Of a stretch of DNA of 39,261 nt, positions 31,316 through 39,261 are shown in pieces. The stretch lies in assembly GCA_964472505.1 (NCBI GenBank), contig CAYYQW010000032.1:1-39261 (forward strand), given 5' to 3'. The translations under genes and the position numbers were made by a program. The notes beneath the pieces are model-generated. The model had not been told where the DNA came from. It did not search any database and was given only the letters and a program-made list of their open reading frames with translations. Origin of the DNA: JAYEIA01 sp964472505 (lineage in GTDB: Bacteria; Bacteroidota; Bacteroidia; Bacteroidales; JAADGE01). Position 1 is the first letter of the stretch. Each line of letters begins with the position of its first letter.

Positions 31316-32833
31316 ATGAGCGCTACACCCAAAACGAATGAAGATTCCGTATATACGCTTTTTGATCAGATGTTGAGCGAAAATGTGGAATATACCTACA
31401 GAGGAACCTTTACAAGTGCTATTTCGGAAACCATACTTTCTTTGGCGGAACGTAATTTGGATATGTCGGATATCGGCACCAAACTTAGAAAGCGCGTGTA
31501 TTTTATTATGGTTGAAGGCTTGCAGAATATTACACGGCACCAGACACCCGAAGCCGGTAAAGGCGAAGTTGAATATCCCGCCCTTTTTGTAGTTCAGAAA
31601 AAAGATGAAGGCTATTATATTACTACCGGAAATGCTGTGGCAGAGGAAGACATAGGCCTGCTTACCCAACAGATTGAAAAAATCAACAGCCTGGAATCCA
31701 AAGCGCTTAAGAAATATTCTTTGGAGGTACTCAAGAACGGCCATATCTCATCCAAAGGCGGAGCCGGACTGGGTCTGATACAAATAGCCCGTAAGTCCGG
31801 GAATAAACTTTTTTATAGATTTAAAAAGTTGGATGATAACTTGCATTTCTTTTATCTTCATACTAAAGTGAATTATAATGAAAATTACATATCGGATGAA
31901 GATAATGAGCGCTCTTTGCAGAATCTTACGATATTGCACGAGAGAATTGATAACCAAAAGATTATACTGAATTTTATTGGTATTTTCAATCAGGAAACTT
32001 TAATAAACCTACTGTCTATTATTGAGAAGCAATTGCACGGAAGTGTCATTCTTAAGGTGAAAGTTTTTAACCTCATGGTGGAAATGCTGCAAAATATAGT
32101 AAAGCATGCCGATAATTATACGCTTAATAAAGAACGCGGAAAGCACGGAATATTTTTTATCAGTGAACAGGAAGATTTTCTTGCTTTTAACAGCGGAAAC
32201 TTTATTAAAAAAGAGCGAATTCCTAAATTTCAAAAGCGTTTAGATAAAATCAACGCTTTAGATGAAGGAAAACTAAACGAGTTTTACAACGAAACCCTAT
32301 TTAACTTTGAAAGTAATACTGATTCCCACACCGGCTTAGGACTGATTGATATCCGCATGAAATGCGGCAATTCTTTTCAATATGAGTTCTCGGACGTGGA
32401 TGATGAGTACTCCTTTTTTTCACTAAAAATACGAGTAAAGAAAAAGATCAGCAGTATGACACCATTATTAATTCAGAAAGAAAATGATACCCCCGAAATT
32501 GTTTTGGACAGCGAGCGAGGTATCTTTACCATAACCGGGCGATCCATTCCGGAGAATGCCGTAAGTTTTTATAAGCCGGTTTTAGATTGGCTTCAAGACT
32601 ACTCAAAAAAGCCTTTAGAGCATACCGATATTCATTTTCGCTATGATTATTTTAACACGGCATCGGCCAAGCAAATAGCAAAAATTATGCTGGCTACAGA
32701 GCGTCTCAGCAAACAAAATAAAGTAACCGTAAAATGGCACTATGCAAGCGGCGATACCGATATGCGTACCGACGGTATGCGATATAAAGAGCTTACGGAT
32801 ATTGATATTGAGCTTGTCGAAGATACTGATTAA
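31316..32833 (+). CDS. Fusion of two SiaB-family kinase domains and one SiaC-family (DUF1987) domain
   Basis: A 505-residue cytoplasmic protein. Domain 1 (about residues 20-185) and domain 2 (about 205-375) are both SiaB-like DUF6272 GHKL domains. Each keeps an N-box (VEGLQNITRH at 66-75; VEMLQNIVKHA at 255-265) and a glycine box (GGAGLGLIQIA at 148-158; HTGLGLIDI at 338-346). The C-terminal domain (about 385-503) is SiaC/DUF1987: TPEIVLDSERGIFTITGRS, then FRYDYFNTASAKQIAKIM, where Thr448 aligns with the phosphorylated Thr of Pseudomonas SiaC. In Pseudomonas SiaB phosphorylates SiaC, SiaA (PP2C) removes the phosphate, and SiaC controls a diguanylate cyclase. Here kinase and substrate are one chain. 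No cyclase is nearby; a SpoIIE/PP2C phosphatase is encoded at 6413-8209. The gene follows the 2.1-kb gene-free region and precedes ppk1. Confidence 0.83.
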   Translation: MSATPKTNEDSVYTLFDQMLSENVEYTYRGTFTSAISETILSLAERNLDMSDIGTKLRKRVYFIMVEGLQNITRHQTPEAGKGEVEYPALFVVQKKDEGYYITTGNAVAEEDIGLLTQQIEKINSLESKALKKYSLEVLKNGHISSKGGAGLGLIQIARKSGNKLFYRFKKLDDNLHFFYLHTKVNYNENYISDEDNERSLQNLTILHERIDNQKIILNFIGIFNQETLINLLSIIEKQLHGSVILKVKVFNLMVEMLQNIVKHADNYTLNKERGKHGIFFISEQEDFLAFNSGNFIKKERIPKFQKRLDKINALDEGKLNEFYNETLFNFESNTDSHTGLGLIDIRMKCGNSFQYEFSDVDDEYSFFSLKIRVKKKISSMTPLLIQKENDTPEIVLDSERGIFTITGRSIPENAVSFYKPVLDWLQDYSKKPLEHTDIHFRYDYFNTASAKQIAKIMLATERLSKQNKVTVKWHYASGDTDMRTDGMRYKELTDIDIELVEDTD

Positions 32834-33470
32834 ACAGCTTGAACTTATTTGAGTGTTTTTCTTAAGAACATGGTTTGAATAGTATTGTCCTAAAGTTTAC
32901 TTCTGAAAAAATGAGCAGCACAATTGTTTAGATTTTCGAAGTTGACATTTGTTTCTGACAGTCTTATTTTTAAAAATACCTATAACCGTTATGCCCTTGC
33001 CGAGCTGCATATATTTTGACCGCAGGCGCTTGTCATAGCTAAAAACAGATAAGATCCGGGCGACGGATAGTGCTAAAATGCCAACTTGTTAAGAATTTTG
33101 AAGAAAAATATTGTAAGCCGACAGCATGACAATAAAGACGAAGCTCTGTTGCTTTTAAGATAGCAGATCCGAGAGCTCGGTTATACTCGGACTTGGTCAA
33201 CGGCAATCTGTTAATTTAGCTATCCGCTTACTTAAGGTAGGATTTTAAGTGTCTGATTTTCAAAAAATAAATAAATATATCACTGCCCTGTGGCCTGTTA
33301 TATTGGCCGCCGGCATTTATTTTCCTGCAGTTTACACTTGACCGAGTTTGGCAAAATTAAGTTTGTGTCTTTTGTACGAAAGTTTTGGCGATAATTCGAA
33401 AAAGAGTCAAAAAGATATTAAATTATTTTTAAACCGATATTTTTCGGAGCTTAAGATCTTATAAATTTAG
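32834..33470. other. Gene-free region between the SiaB/SiaC-type gene and ppk1
   Basis: No intact gene. The middle part (about 32990-33235) looks less AT-rich than its surroundings and has a minus-strand open frame of about 55 residues that lacks a start codon and recognisable domain, so it may be a remnant or a dispersed non-coding repeat. A 12-bp near-palindrome CCGAGAGCTCGG is at 33169-33180. Confidence 0.45.
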
Positions 33471-33478
33471 TATATTTG
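33471..33478 (+). promoter_or_regulatory. Probable -7 element of ppk1
   Basis: TATATTTG, a perfect TAnnTTTG match, 36 nt before the ATG. No good -33 TTG is correctly spaced. Confidence 0.45.
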
Positions 33479-33514
33479 TAAAGATAAACAGGGAAAGAAC
33501 TTGATTAAAAACGG

Positions 33515-35611
33515 ATGAAAAATACTATGCAGATAACAACGGAAAAATATTATAACAGAGATTTAAGTTGGTTAAGTTTCAACCACCTTGTACTGAAACA
33601 AATCGAGGATAAAAGTCTTCCGCTTTTTGAACGCATTAAGTTTTTAGCTATATATTCATCTAATTTGGATGAATTTTATAAAGTGCGTGTAGCTTCCTAC
33701 CGAAGTTTATTCAATCTTTATAAAGATAAAAAAAAGAAAGACGAAAAAGCAGCAGCTGCTCAAATTATAGAAGAAATTAATGAGCACGTACAAAAACAGC
33801 AAGTGGAATATGAAAAGGTTTTTTTTGATGAAATCATTCCCGAATTGGAAGAAGAAGGAATCATTATATACCGCAGGCATGAATTAAACGAAAAGCATAA
33901 AGAGTTTGTACAGGATTTTTTTCATGAAGAGGTTTTGCCGTATATTCAGCCGGTGCTTTTGTCGCGTTCGGGAAATGTTTTGTCTTTTTTACAGGATAAT
34001 GTTATATATCTGGCTTTAAAAATGTTCAAGAAAAGTGATAAAGAAGAACAGCGTCCTTATTATGCCGTTGTAAAAAACCCTACGCACCATCTGCCTCGTT
34101 TTATTCAAGCCAATGATAAGTATTTTGGGAAATATTTAATTTTCTTTTTGGAGGATATCATAAAACTGAATTTACATGTTATTTTTCCGGGTTATCGTAT
34201 TGAAAATATTCACAGCATAAAAGTATCCAGAAACGCTGATTATATGATAGACGATGAATTTTCGGGTAATCTGTTTGAAAAAATTCGCGACAGCATAAGA
34301 AAGCGTAAAACCGGCTTCCCGGCGCGTTTTGCGTACGACAGAGATATGCCCGAAGATTTGCTTAATGTATTGCAAATGGCCTTTAATATTGATGACAGTG
34401 ACTTAGTGGAATCCGGGCCGGTAAAAAATTTTGATGATTTCTTTAGCTTCCCAAATCCGGTTGGAAGCCGACTGGAGCTGTCCCCTTTGCATAGCTTAAA
34501 GCATAAAGTTTTGGAAAAATACGAATCGGTTTTTCAAGCCGTAAAAAAGAAAGACGTGCTGTTGCATTTCCCTTACCACAGCTATGATTATGTTTTGCGT
34601 TTTTTTAATCAGGCTGCTCTGGATCCTACCGTTGAGCAAATTAAAACCACGCAGTATCGGGTGGCTACTAACTCGGCAGTAGTAAATGCACTCATAACGG
34701 CTGCGCGTAACAATAAAAAAGTAACCGTATTCGTAGAGCTCAAAGCGCGTTTTGATGAAAAAGCGAATATGCATTTTGCTCGTTTGATGCAAGAAGCAGG
34801 CATAAATGTAATAGCCAGCATTCCCGGTCTTAAAGTTCACAGCAAAGCGGCATTGGTTATTCGTAAGCCCAAAAAGAACAAAGAACGCAAAGCATTGGCA
34901 TTTATCAGCACCGGAAATTTTAACGAAAAAACCGCCAAGCAATATTGCGATGAGGGTTTCTTTACTTCCGATAAGCGGATTACTTCCGATTTGGAAAAAA
35001 TGTTTTATTATCTCGAAGCACCTCTTGAGCAATTTAATTTTAAGCATATTTTGATCCCGCGCTTCAATTTTCTTGATATTCTGTTTGGTTTGCTGGATAA
35101 TGAAATACAAGCTGCCCGCGAAGGCAGTCCGGCTCGGGTCATATTTAAAGTAAACGGTTTGCAAGATCACGAAGTCATTGAAAAGCTATACGAAACCGGG
35201 CAAAGCGGTGTGCAAACCGATTTGTTGGTACGCGGAGTTTGCAGTTTGCGTTCCGGAAAAGCTTTCAGTCCCAATATTCAGGTTACACGCATTGTGGATC
35301 GTTTTTTGGAACACTCCCGAATATTTGCATTCTACAATGGCGGAAATTGGAAAGTATATCTGAGCACCGCAGACCTTATGTACAGAAATTTGCGCCGGCG
35401 TGTTGAAATCGCTGTTCCCGTATTTGACAGAGCTTTAATCAATGAAATTGTCGATATTCTGGAGATACAGCTGAAAGATAATACCAAAGCAAAGTTTTTG
35501 GATGCAGATATTAATAATATTGACAAAGCGAAAGAAGAATCAGATGAGAAATATCGTGCTCAGATTGATGCTTATCTGTATCTTCAGAAAAAAACACTGA
35601 TGGGGTCGTAA
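33515..35611 (+). CDS. ppk1: Polyphosphate kinase 1
   Basis: A 698-residue enzyme that polymerises the terminal phosphate of ATP into polyphosphate, reversibly. The N-terminal domain begins YYNRDLSWLSFNHLVL and continues RIKFLAIYSSNLDEFYKVRV. The two catalytic histidines of the phospholipase-D-like half are present: His442 in KVHSKAAL (the autophosphorylated residue) and His600 in EHSRIFAFYNGG. Other family motifs are PYHSYDYVLRFFNQAALDP, STGNFNEKTA and STADLMYRNLRRRVE. Length matches the family. Met1 and Met5 are both possible starts, separated by 12 nt. The upstream TATATTTG element suggests independent transcription. Polyphosphate metabolism often ties to stress signalling, but a link to the adjacent SiaB/SiaC-type gene is only positional. 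Confidence 0.95.
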   Translation: MKNTMQITTEKYYNRDLSWLSFNHLVLKQIEDKSLPLFERIKFLAIYSSNLDEFYKVRVASYRSLFNLYKDKKKKDEKAAAAQIIEEINEHVQKQQVEYEKVFFDEIIPELEEEGIIIYRRHELNEKHKEFVQDFFHEEVLPYIQPVLLSRSGNVLSFLQDNVIYLALKMFKKSDKEEQRPYYAVVKNPTHHLPRFIQANDKYFGKYLIFFLEDIIKLNLHVIFPGYRIENIHSIKVSRNADYMIDDEFSGNLFEKIRDSIRKRKTGFPARFAYDRDMPEDLLNVLQMAFNIDDSDLVESGPVKNFDDFFSFPNPVGSRLELSPLHSLKHKVLEKYESVFQAVKKKDVLLHFPYHSYDYVLRFFNQAALDPTVEQIKTTQYRVATNSAVVNALITAARNNKKVTVFVELKARFDEKANMHFARLMQEAGINVIASIPGLKVHSKAALVIRKPKKNKERKALAFISTGNFNEKTAKQYCDEGFFTSDKRITSDLEKMFYYLEAPLEQFNFKHILIPRFNFLDILFGLLDNEIQAAREGSPARVIFKVNGLQDHEVIEKLYETGQSGVQTDLLVRGVCSLRSGKAFSPNIQVTRIVDRFLEHSRIFAFYNGGNWKVYLSTADLMYRNLRRRVEIAVPVFDRALINEIVDILEIQLKDNTKAKFLDADINNIDKAKEESDEKYRAQIDAYLYLQKKTLMGS

Positions 35612-35680
35612 AGAAATTTTTTAGCCGGATCGCGTATTGAAAAAGTATAAGTGAGCTAATAAATTCTATATAAACTTTAC

Positions 35681-36736
35681 TTAATCTGAGTTTAATCGTT
35701 CAGTTATTTCCGGTAATAAATTAACGAATCGGTCAATATCTTCCGAACTGATATTATGGTGTGTTACAAAACGAGTTTTTCCTCCGTAGGGCGGGTAGGT
35801 GAGTATGCCGTATTCTTCCAGTATGCTGCTGAATTTTTTACCTGTTTCCGGATTATCGGAATGGTAGCCGAGATACAGAATATTGGTATGGATATTTGAC
35901 AAATCCACATCAAAAATTTCAAAGCGGTTAAGGGCGCGTGCAAGTTTTTGAATATTCTTGTGGTCATCCTCTAAGCGCTTTGTCATAACGCGTAAAGCAT
36001 ATAAACCGGGAGCAGCAATAATGCCGGCTTGTCGCATGCCGCCGCCCATCATTTTACGTGTTTTTCGGGCTTTTTCGATAAATGCTTTTGTGCCGACAAG
36101 AACAGAACCTATCGGTGCGCCCAATCCTTTTGATAAACAGAACATTACAGAATCAGCCAAAGCGGCAATATTTTTTACATCGGTTTTCAGATATACGGCT
36201 GCATTAAATATTCTGGCACCGTCCATGTGAACGGGAATTGAGTATTTTTCGGCGGTTTCTTTTATTTCGGCAAGAACGTTTGGCGGCACTACGCGGCCGT
36301 TACCCAGCGGATTTTGCACCACAATAAGGCCGGTTTCCGGATAATGAATATCGGCTTCGGCTCTGATTTTTTCCCTTAGCTGTTCGGCTGTGATATAACC
36401 GTCTTCGGACTGTATGCTGCGCAATTGCACGCCCGATATACTTGCTGCTGCACCCACTTCATATTGTACAATGTGTGCCGGGTCGGCGGCTATTATTTCA
36501 TCGCCGCGTTTGGTATGTGTATAAATGGCAGCCTGGTTTCCGAATGTTCCCGAAGGAACCAATAAGGCTGCTTCTTTTCCCAGTTTTTCGGCTGCTTCCT
36601 TTTCCAGCTGATTTACGGTAGGGTCTTCGCCCAATACATCATCACCCAGTTTGGCTTCTTGTATGGCTTTAATCATGGCTTCGTTGGGAAGGCTTACGGT
36701 ATCGGATCGCAAATCAATGTATTTTTTTTTGTTCAT
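35681..36736 (-). CDS. Low-specificity threonine aldolase (GLY1/LtaE type)
   Basis: A 351-residue PLP enzyme of fold type I that cleaves threonine or allo-threonine to glycine and acetaldehyde. The family opening is IDLRSDTVSLPNEAM, followed by GDDVLGEDPTVNQLE. The PLP-anchoring lysine is Lys203 in CLSKGLGAPIGSVLVG, and Asp172 in HMDGARIFNAA contacts the cofactor. The substrate loop reads QNPLGNGRVVPP in place of the more usual ENTHN type. Length is standard. It converges with ppk1 (69 nt between stops) and diverges from the M3 peptidase gene with about 290 nt between starts. Related beta-eliminating lyases (tyrosine phenol-lyase type) are longer and lack this opening motif. Confidence 0.88.
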   Translation of the reverse strand: MNKKKYIDLRSDTVSLPNEAMIKAIQEAKLGDDVLGEDPTVNQLEKEAAEKLGKEAALLVPSGTFGNQAAIYTHTKRGDEIIAADPAHIVQYEVGAAASISGVQLRSIQSEDGYITAEQLREKIRAEADIHYPETGLIVVQNPLGNGRVVPPNVLAEIKETAEKYSIPVHMDGARIFNAAVYLKTDVKNIAALADSVMFCLSKGLGAPIGSVLVGTKAFIEKARKTRKMMGGGMRQAGIIAAPGLYALRVMTKRLEDDHKNIQKLARALNRFEIFDVDLSNIHTNILYLGYHSDNPETGKKFSSILEEYGILTYPPYGGKTRFVTHHNISSEDIDRFVNLLPEITERLNSD

Positions 36737-37023
36737 GGGACTGTTTTTTATGAATCATAAGCGGATGTCACTTAATGCATTTCCGACACCCTAAAGTTAA
36801 ACTCATACGAAATTATTAAAAATCTAATTGTTTGCAAATAATACAAACTTTCGTTATTTTTTTCCGGGAGGTATGCTGTTTTTTACAAACTCTTCTTCAA
36901 TACAATACAAGTACTATATGATATACGCTTGCTTTGAAATGATTTTTTTTCCGGTTTTTTTTCTATTTTTACACTATTCTATTTTTTGAAAATTATTTAT
37001 TATACACTTAAATTGATTTTAAT

Positions 37024-39144
37024 ATGAGAAATTTAATCTTTCTTTTATTGCCTCTGTTTTTAATAGCAGCCTGTGGCGATGAAAGTAACAAAGACAAGAA
37101 CAATGAAGATGAAACTAACAATCCTCTAATGACGGAATTTGAAACGCCTTATAATGTACCGGATTTTGATGCCATAAAAACGGAACATTACTTGCCGGCG
37201 ATAAAAGCCGGAATGGAGAAACAAAACGAAATCATAGAAGTTATTGTTTCAAACACCGATGCACCCACTTATGAAAATACCATTGCAGCTTATGATCACT
37301 CAGGTCTTTTCTTGAGCCGAAACTCAAGCGTTTTTCATAATTTGCTTAGTGCACACTCCAATGAGGAAACTCGCGAGCTGGCTAAAGAAATATCGCCGCT
37401 AATGTCTGAGCATCGTGATAATATAATGCTGAATGAAGGTTTGTTCAAACGTGTAAAAGCTGTTTATGAACAATTGGATGAACTTGATTTGACGACCGAA
37501 CAAAAACGCCTTACCGAAAAGCTATATACGCGCTTTGCACGCGGCGGTGCCGACTTGTCTGATGACAAAAAAGAGCGTATGAAAGAAATTAATTCCAAGC
37601 TGTCGAGCCTTACTTTGCAGTTCGGACAAAACATTTTGGCTGAAAATAATAAATTTGAATTAATCATTGATAAGGAAGATGACTTGGCCGGGCTTCCTCA
37701 GCAAAGCATCAACGCTGCTGCTAAAGCAGCTGATGAAGAAGGCAAATGGAAGTTTACTTTACACAAGCCTTCATTGATTCCCTTCTTGCAGTATTCCGAT
37801 AAACGTGATTTGCGCAAAAAAATGTTTTTGGGTTATGCCAATATGGGCAATAACGATGATGAAAATGATAACAAAGAAATCATTAACGAAATTATAAATT
37901 TGCGATTAGAGAAAGCAAAACTTTTTGGCTTTGACAAATATGCCGACTATGTATTGGATGACCGCATGGCCAAAAACAGCGAAAATGTTTATGAGCTTTT
38001 GGATCAAGTATGGAAACCTGCTTTGGAAACAGCTAAAAGAGATGCCGAAGATTTTCAAAAACTTTTGGAAAACGATATTCCCGGTGCTGAATTAGAAGCT
38101 TGGGATTGGTGGTATTATGCCGAAAAACTGCGTAAAGAAAAGTATGCAGTTAATGAGCAGGAAGTAAAACAATATTTTAGTTTGGACAATGTATTGGCCG
38201 GAATGTTTGATACGGCTGAAAAACTTTTTGGCCTGCAAATGGAAGAAGCCGATGATATTCCAAAATATCACGAAGATGTGCGTGTATTTAGAGTAAAAGA
38301 AGCAGACGGTAGTTTAACCGGAATTTTTTACATGGATTTCTTTGTAAGAGAATCCAAACGCTCGGGTGCTTGGATGACTTCATTCAGAAAACAATATTAT
38401 CTGGATAATGAGCGTGTGATACCCGTAATAATGAACGTGCTTAACTTTCCCGCCCCGGAAGAAGGAAAACCTGCTTTGCTGAGTTTTGACAATGTACAAA
38501 CCCTTTTCCACGAGTTTGGCCACGGCCTTCACGGTTTGCTTTCTGATGTTGAGACACATACTTTGTCGGGAACTTCCACAGCAAGAGATTTTGTAGAATT
38601 GCCCTCACAAATAATGGAAAACTGGGCATCGCATCCGGATGTTATTGTTACTTACGCAAAACATTATGAAACCGGTGAGCCCATACCGGCAGATCTACTC
38701 GAGAAGCTTGATCGCAGCTCAAAATTTAATGAAGGCTTCAGAGCCGTTGAGTATCTGGCTGCTTCATATTTAGATTTAAGCTGGCACAGCCTGACTGAAG
38801 GCGGTGAATTTGATGTAAATGCTTTTGAGCAAGAAGCCATGGATAAAATTGGTTTGATTGATGAGATTATTCCGCGTTATCGTTCCGGATACTTTTCGCA
38901 TATTTTCAGCGGTGGTTATGCCGTAGGTTACTACAGTTATATTTGGGCTGAAGTTCTGGATGCCGATGCATTCGAAGCCTTTAAAGAAAACGGTTTGTTT
39001 GATAAAGAAACCGCTTTGGCATTCCGCGAAAATGTATTATCAAAAGGCGGAAGTGATGACGAAATGAAACTCTACGAACAGTTCAGAGGCCATGCTCCCG
39101 ATATTCAACCCTTACTTGAACGCAAAGGTTTTGATAAAAAATAA
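37024..39144 (+). CDS. M3 family metallopeptidase (Dcp-type peptidyl-dipeptidase), predicted lipoprotein
   Basis: A 706-residue zinc peptidase. The N-terminus is a lipoprotein signal with lipobox IAAC (Cys17), followed by a Lys/Asn/Glu/Asp-rich tether (about residues 18-35), so the enzyme is exported and lipid-anchored, unlike cytoplasmic E. coli Dcp. The family N-terminal domain has FDAIKTEHYLPAIKAGM. The zinc site is HEFGHGLH with His496, Glu497 and His500, and the third ligand is Glu525 in GTSTARDFVELPSQIMENW. The C-terminal FSGGYAVGYYSYIWAEVLDADAF is the typical M3 closing block. It should cut dipeptides or short peptides in the periplasm. A strong terminator follows. Confidence 0.93.
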   Translation: MRNLIFLLLPLFLIAACGDESNKDKNNEDETNNPLMTEFETPYNVPDFDAIKTEHYLPAIKAGMEKQNEIIEVIVSNTDAPTYENTIAAYDHSGLFLSRNSSVFHNLLSAHSNEETRELAKEISPLMSEHRDNIMLNEGLFKRVKAVYEQLDELDLTTEQKRLTEKLYTRFARGGADLSDDKKERMKEINSKLSSLTLQFGQNILAENNKFELIIDKEDDLAGLPQQSINAAAKAADEEGKWKFTLHKPSLIPFLQYSDKRDLRKKMFLGYANMGNNDDENDNKEIINEIINLRLEKAKLFGFDKYADYVLDDRMAKNSENVYELLDQVWKPALETAKRDAEDFQKLLENDIPGAELEAWDWWYYAEKLRKEKYAVNEQEVKQYFSLDNVLAGMFDTAEKLFGLQMEEADDIPKYHEDVRVFRVKEADGSLTGIFYMDFFVRESKRSGAWMTSFRKQYYLDNERVIPVIMNVLNFPAPEEGKPALLSFDNVQTLFHEFGHGLHGLLSDVETHTLSGTSTARDFVELPSQIMENWASHPDVIVTYAKHYETGEPIPADLLEKLDRSSKFNEGFRAVEYLAASYLDLSWHSLTEGGEFDVNAFEQEAMDKIGLIDEIIPRYRSGYFSHIFSGGYAVGYYSYIWAEVLDADAFEAFKENGLFDKETALAFRENVLSKGGSDDEMKLYEQFRGHAPDIQPLLERKGFDKK

Positions 39145-39172
39145 TTGTTTAATTTTTAGTTTGAGAAGAGTA

Positions 39173-39205
39173 AAAAAAGCTGCCCGTTTTACGAGCAGCT
39201 TTTTT
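39173..39205 (+). terminator. Rho-independent terminator of the M3 peptidase gene
   Basis: AAAAAGCTGC (39174-39183) pairs with GCAGCTTTTT (39195-39204) around an 11-nt loop, with T residues continuing to 39205. Confidence 0.85.
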
Positions 39206-39209
39206 CATT

Positions 39210-39261
39210 GTGTGCCGTGCATGGTAAATAACTATATGGTGGAAGTCCATTATGGGGGTTT
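39210..39261 (+). mobile_element. Possible 5' end of a group II intron, cut by the right edge
   Basis: GTGTGCC at 39210-39216 resembles the GTGYG start of group II introns. The next bases contain GGTGGAAGTCC and TATGGGGG (39238-39258), like the first domain of bacterial introns. It begins 5 nt past a terminator hairpin, the preferred insertion position of bacterial class C group II introns. Only 52 bases are visible, so no reverse transcriptase can be confirmed. Confidence 0.4.

Noticed and set aside
34496..35170. A 224-residue open frame on the minus strand inside ppk1
   Set aside because: It is the antisense shadow of a clearly functional ppk1 segment containing catalytic His442.

Overview
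The window looks like chromosomal DNA from a member of the Bacteroidota. The evidence is the recurring TTTG/TTG - 19 to 21 nt - TAnnTTTG promoter pattern (upstream of the S8 peptidase, prohibitin, rnpB and parE genes), the lack of clear Shine-Dalgarno sequences, and gene types typical of that phylum: a parE/parC-type topoisomerase IV pair, a very long TamB, Xre regulators with acidic tails, and many short-lipobox lipoproteins. The base composition is AT-rich throughout. I cannot name a genus.

Layout. 1-426 is low-complexity sequence with a TCCACAAC tandem repeat cut by the left edge. 427-4219 holds a TauE/SafE permease, an S8 protease lipoprotein, a prohibitin-like SPFH protein and a DivIC/FtsB-type division protein; birA converges on the last of these and shares a terminator hairpin with it. 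5143-5505 is the RNase P RNA gene with a clean promoter, followed within 20 nt by an HMG-CoA-lyase-type gene. Next come a SpoIIE/PP2C phosphatase (minus strand), a fused aconitase-superfamily hydro-lyase, nhaA, and aroK. A 0.55-kb gap with two minus-strand terminators precedes the minus-strand cluster parE - DKNYY lipoprotein - parC. An MscS channel and tamB diverge from each other; a VOC protein and tilS follow tamB. A minus-strand cluster then carries an IS630-type HTH protein, pyrD and a small lipoprotein, preceded by an Xre regulator.

The unusual part is 29.2-33.5 kb. A 2.1-kb stretch without open reading frames carries palindromic 16-bp sites that also occur immediately upstream of the Xre gene, and several long hairpins, including a 161-nt rod-like fold. 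It ends at a gene for a three-domain protein: two SiaB-type (DUF6272) GHKL kinase domains in tandem fused to a SiaC-type (DUF1987) phospho-target domain. In Pseudomonas these are separate partners acting with a PP2C phosphatase (SiaA). A SpoIIE/PP2C phosphatase is present 23 kb away, but no diguanylate cyclase is visible. ppk1, a threonine aldolase and an M3 peptidase lipoprotein close the window. The last 52 bases, right after the peptidase terminator, resemble the 5' end of a group II intron.

Most other genes are housekeeping: DNA topology (parE/parC), tRNA modification (tilS) and processing (rnpB), pyrimidine and shikimate synthesis (pyrD, aroK), biotin attachment (birA), ion homeostasis (nhaA, mscS), envelope assembly (tamB) and polyphosphate (ppk1). 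All functional calls rest on reading the sequence and on family knowledge; no database search was run.
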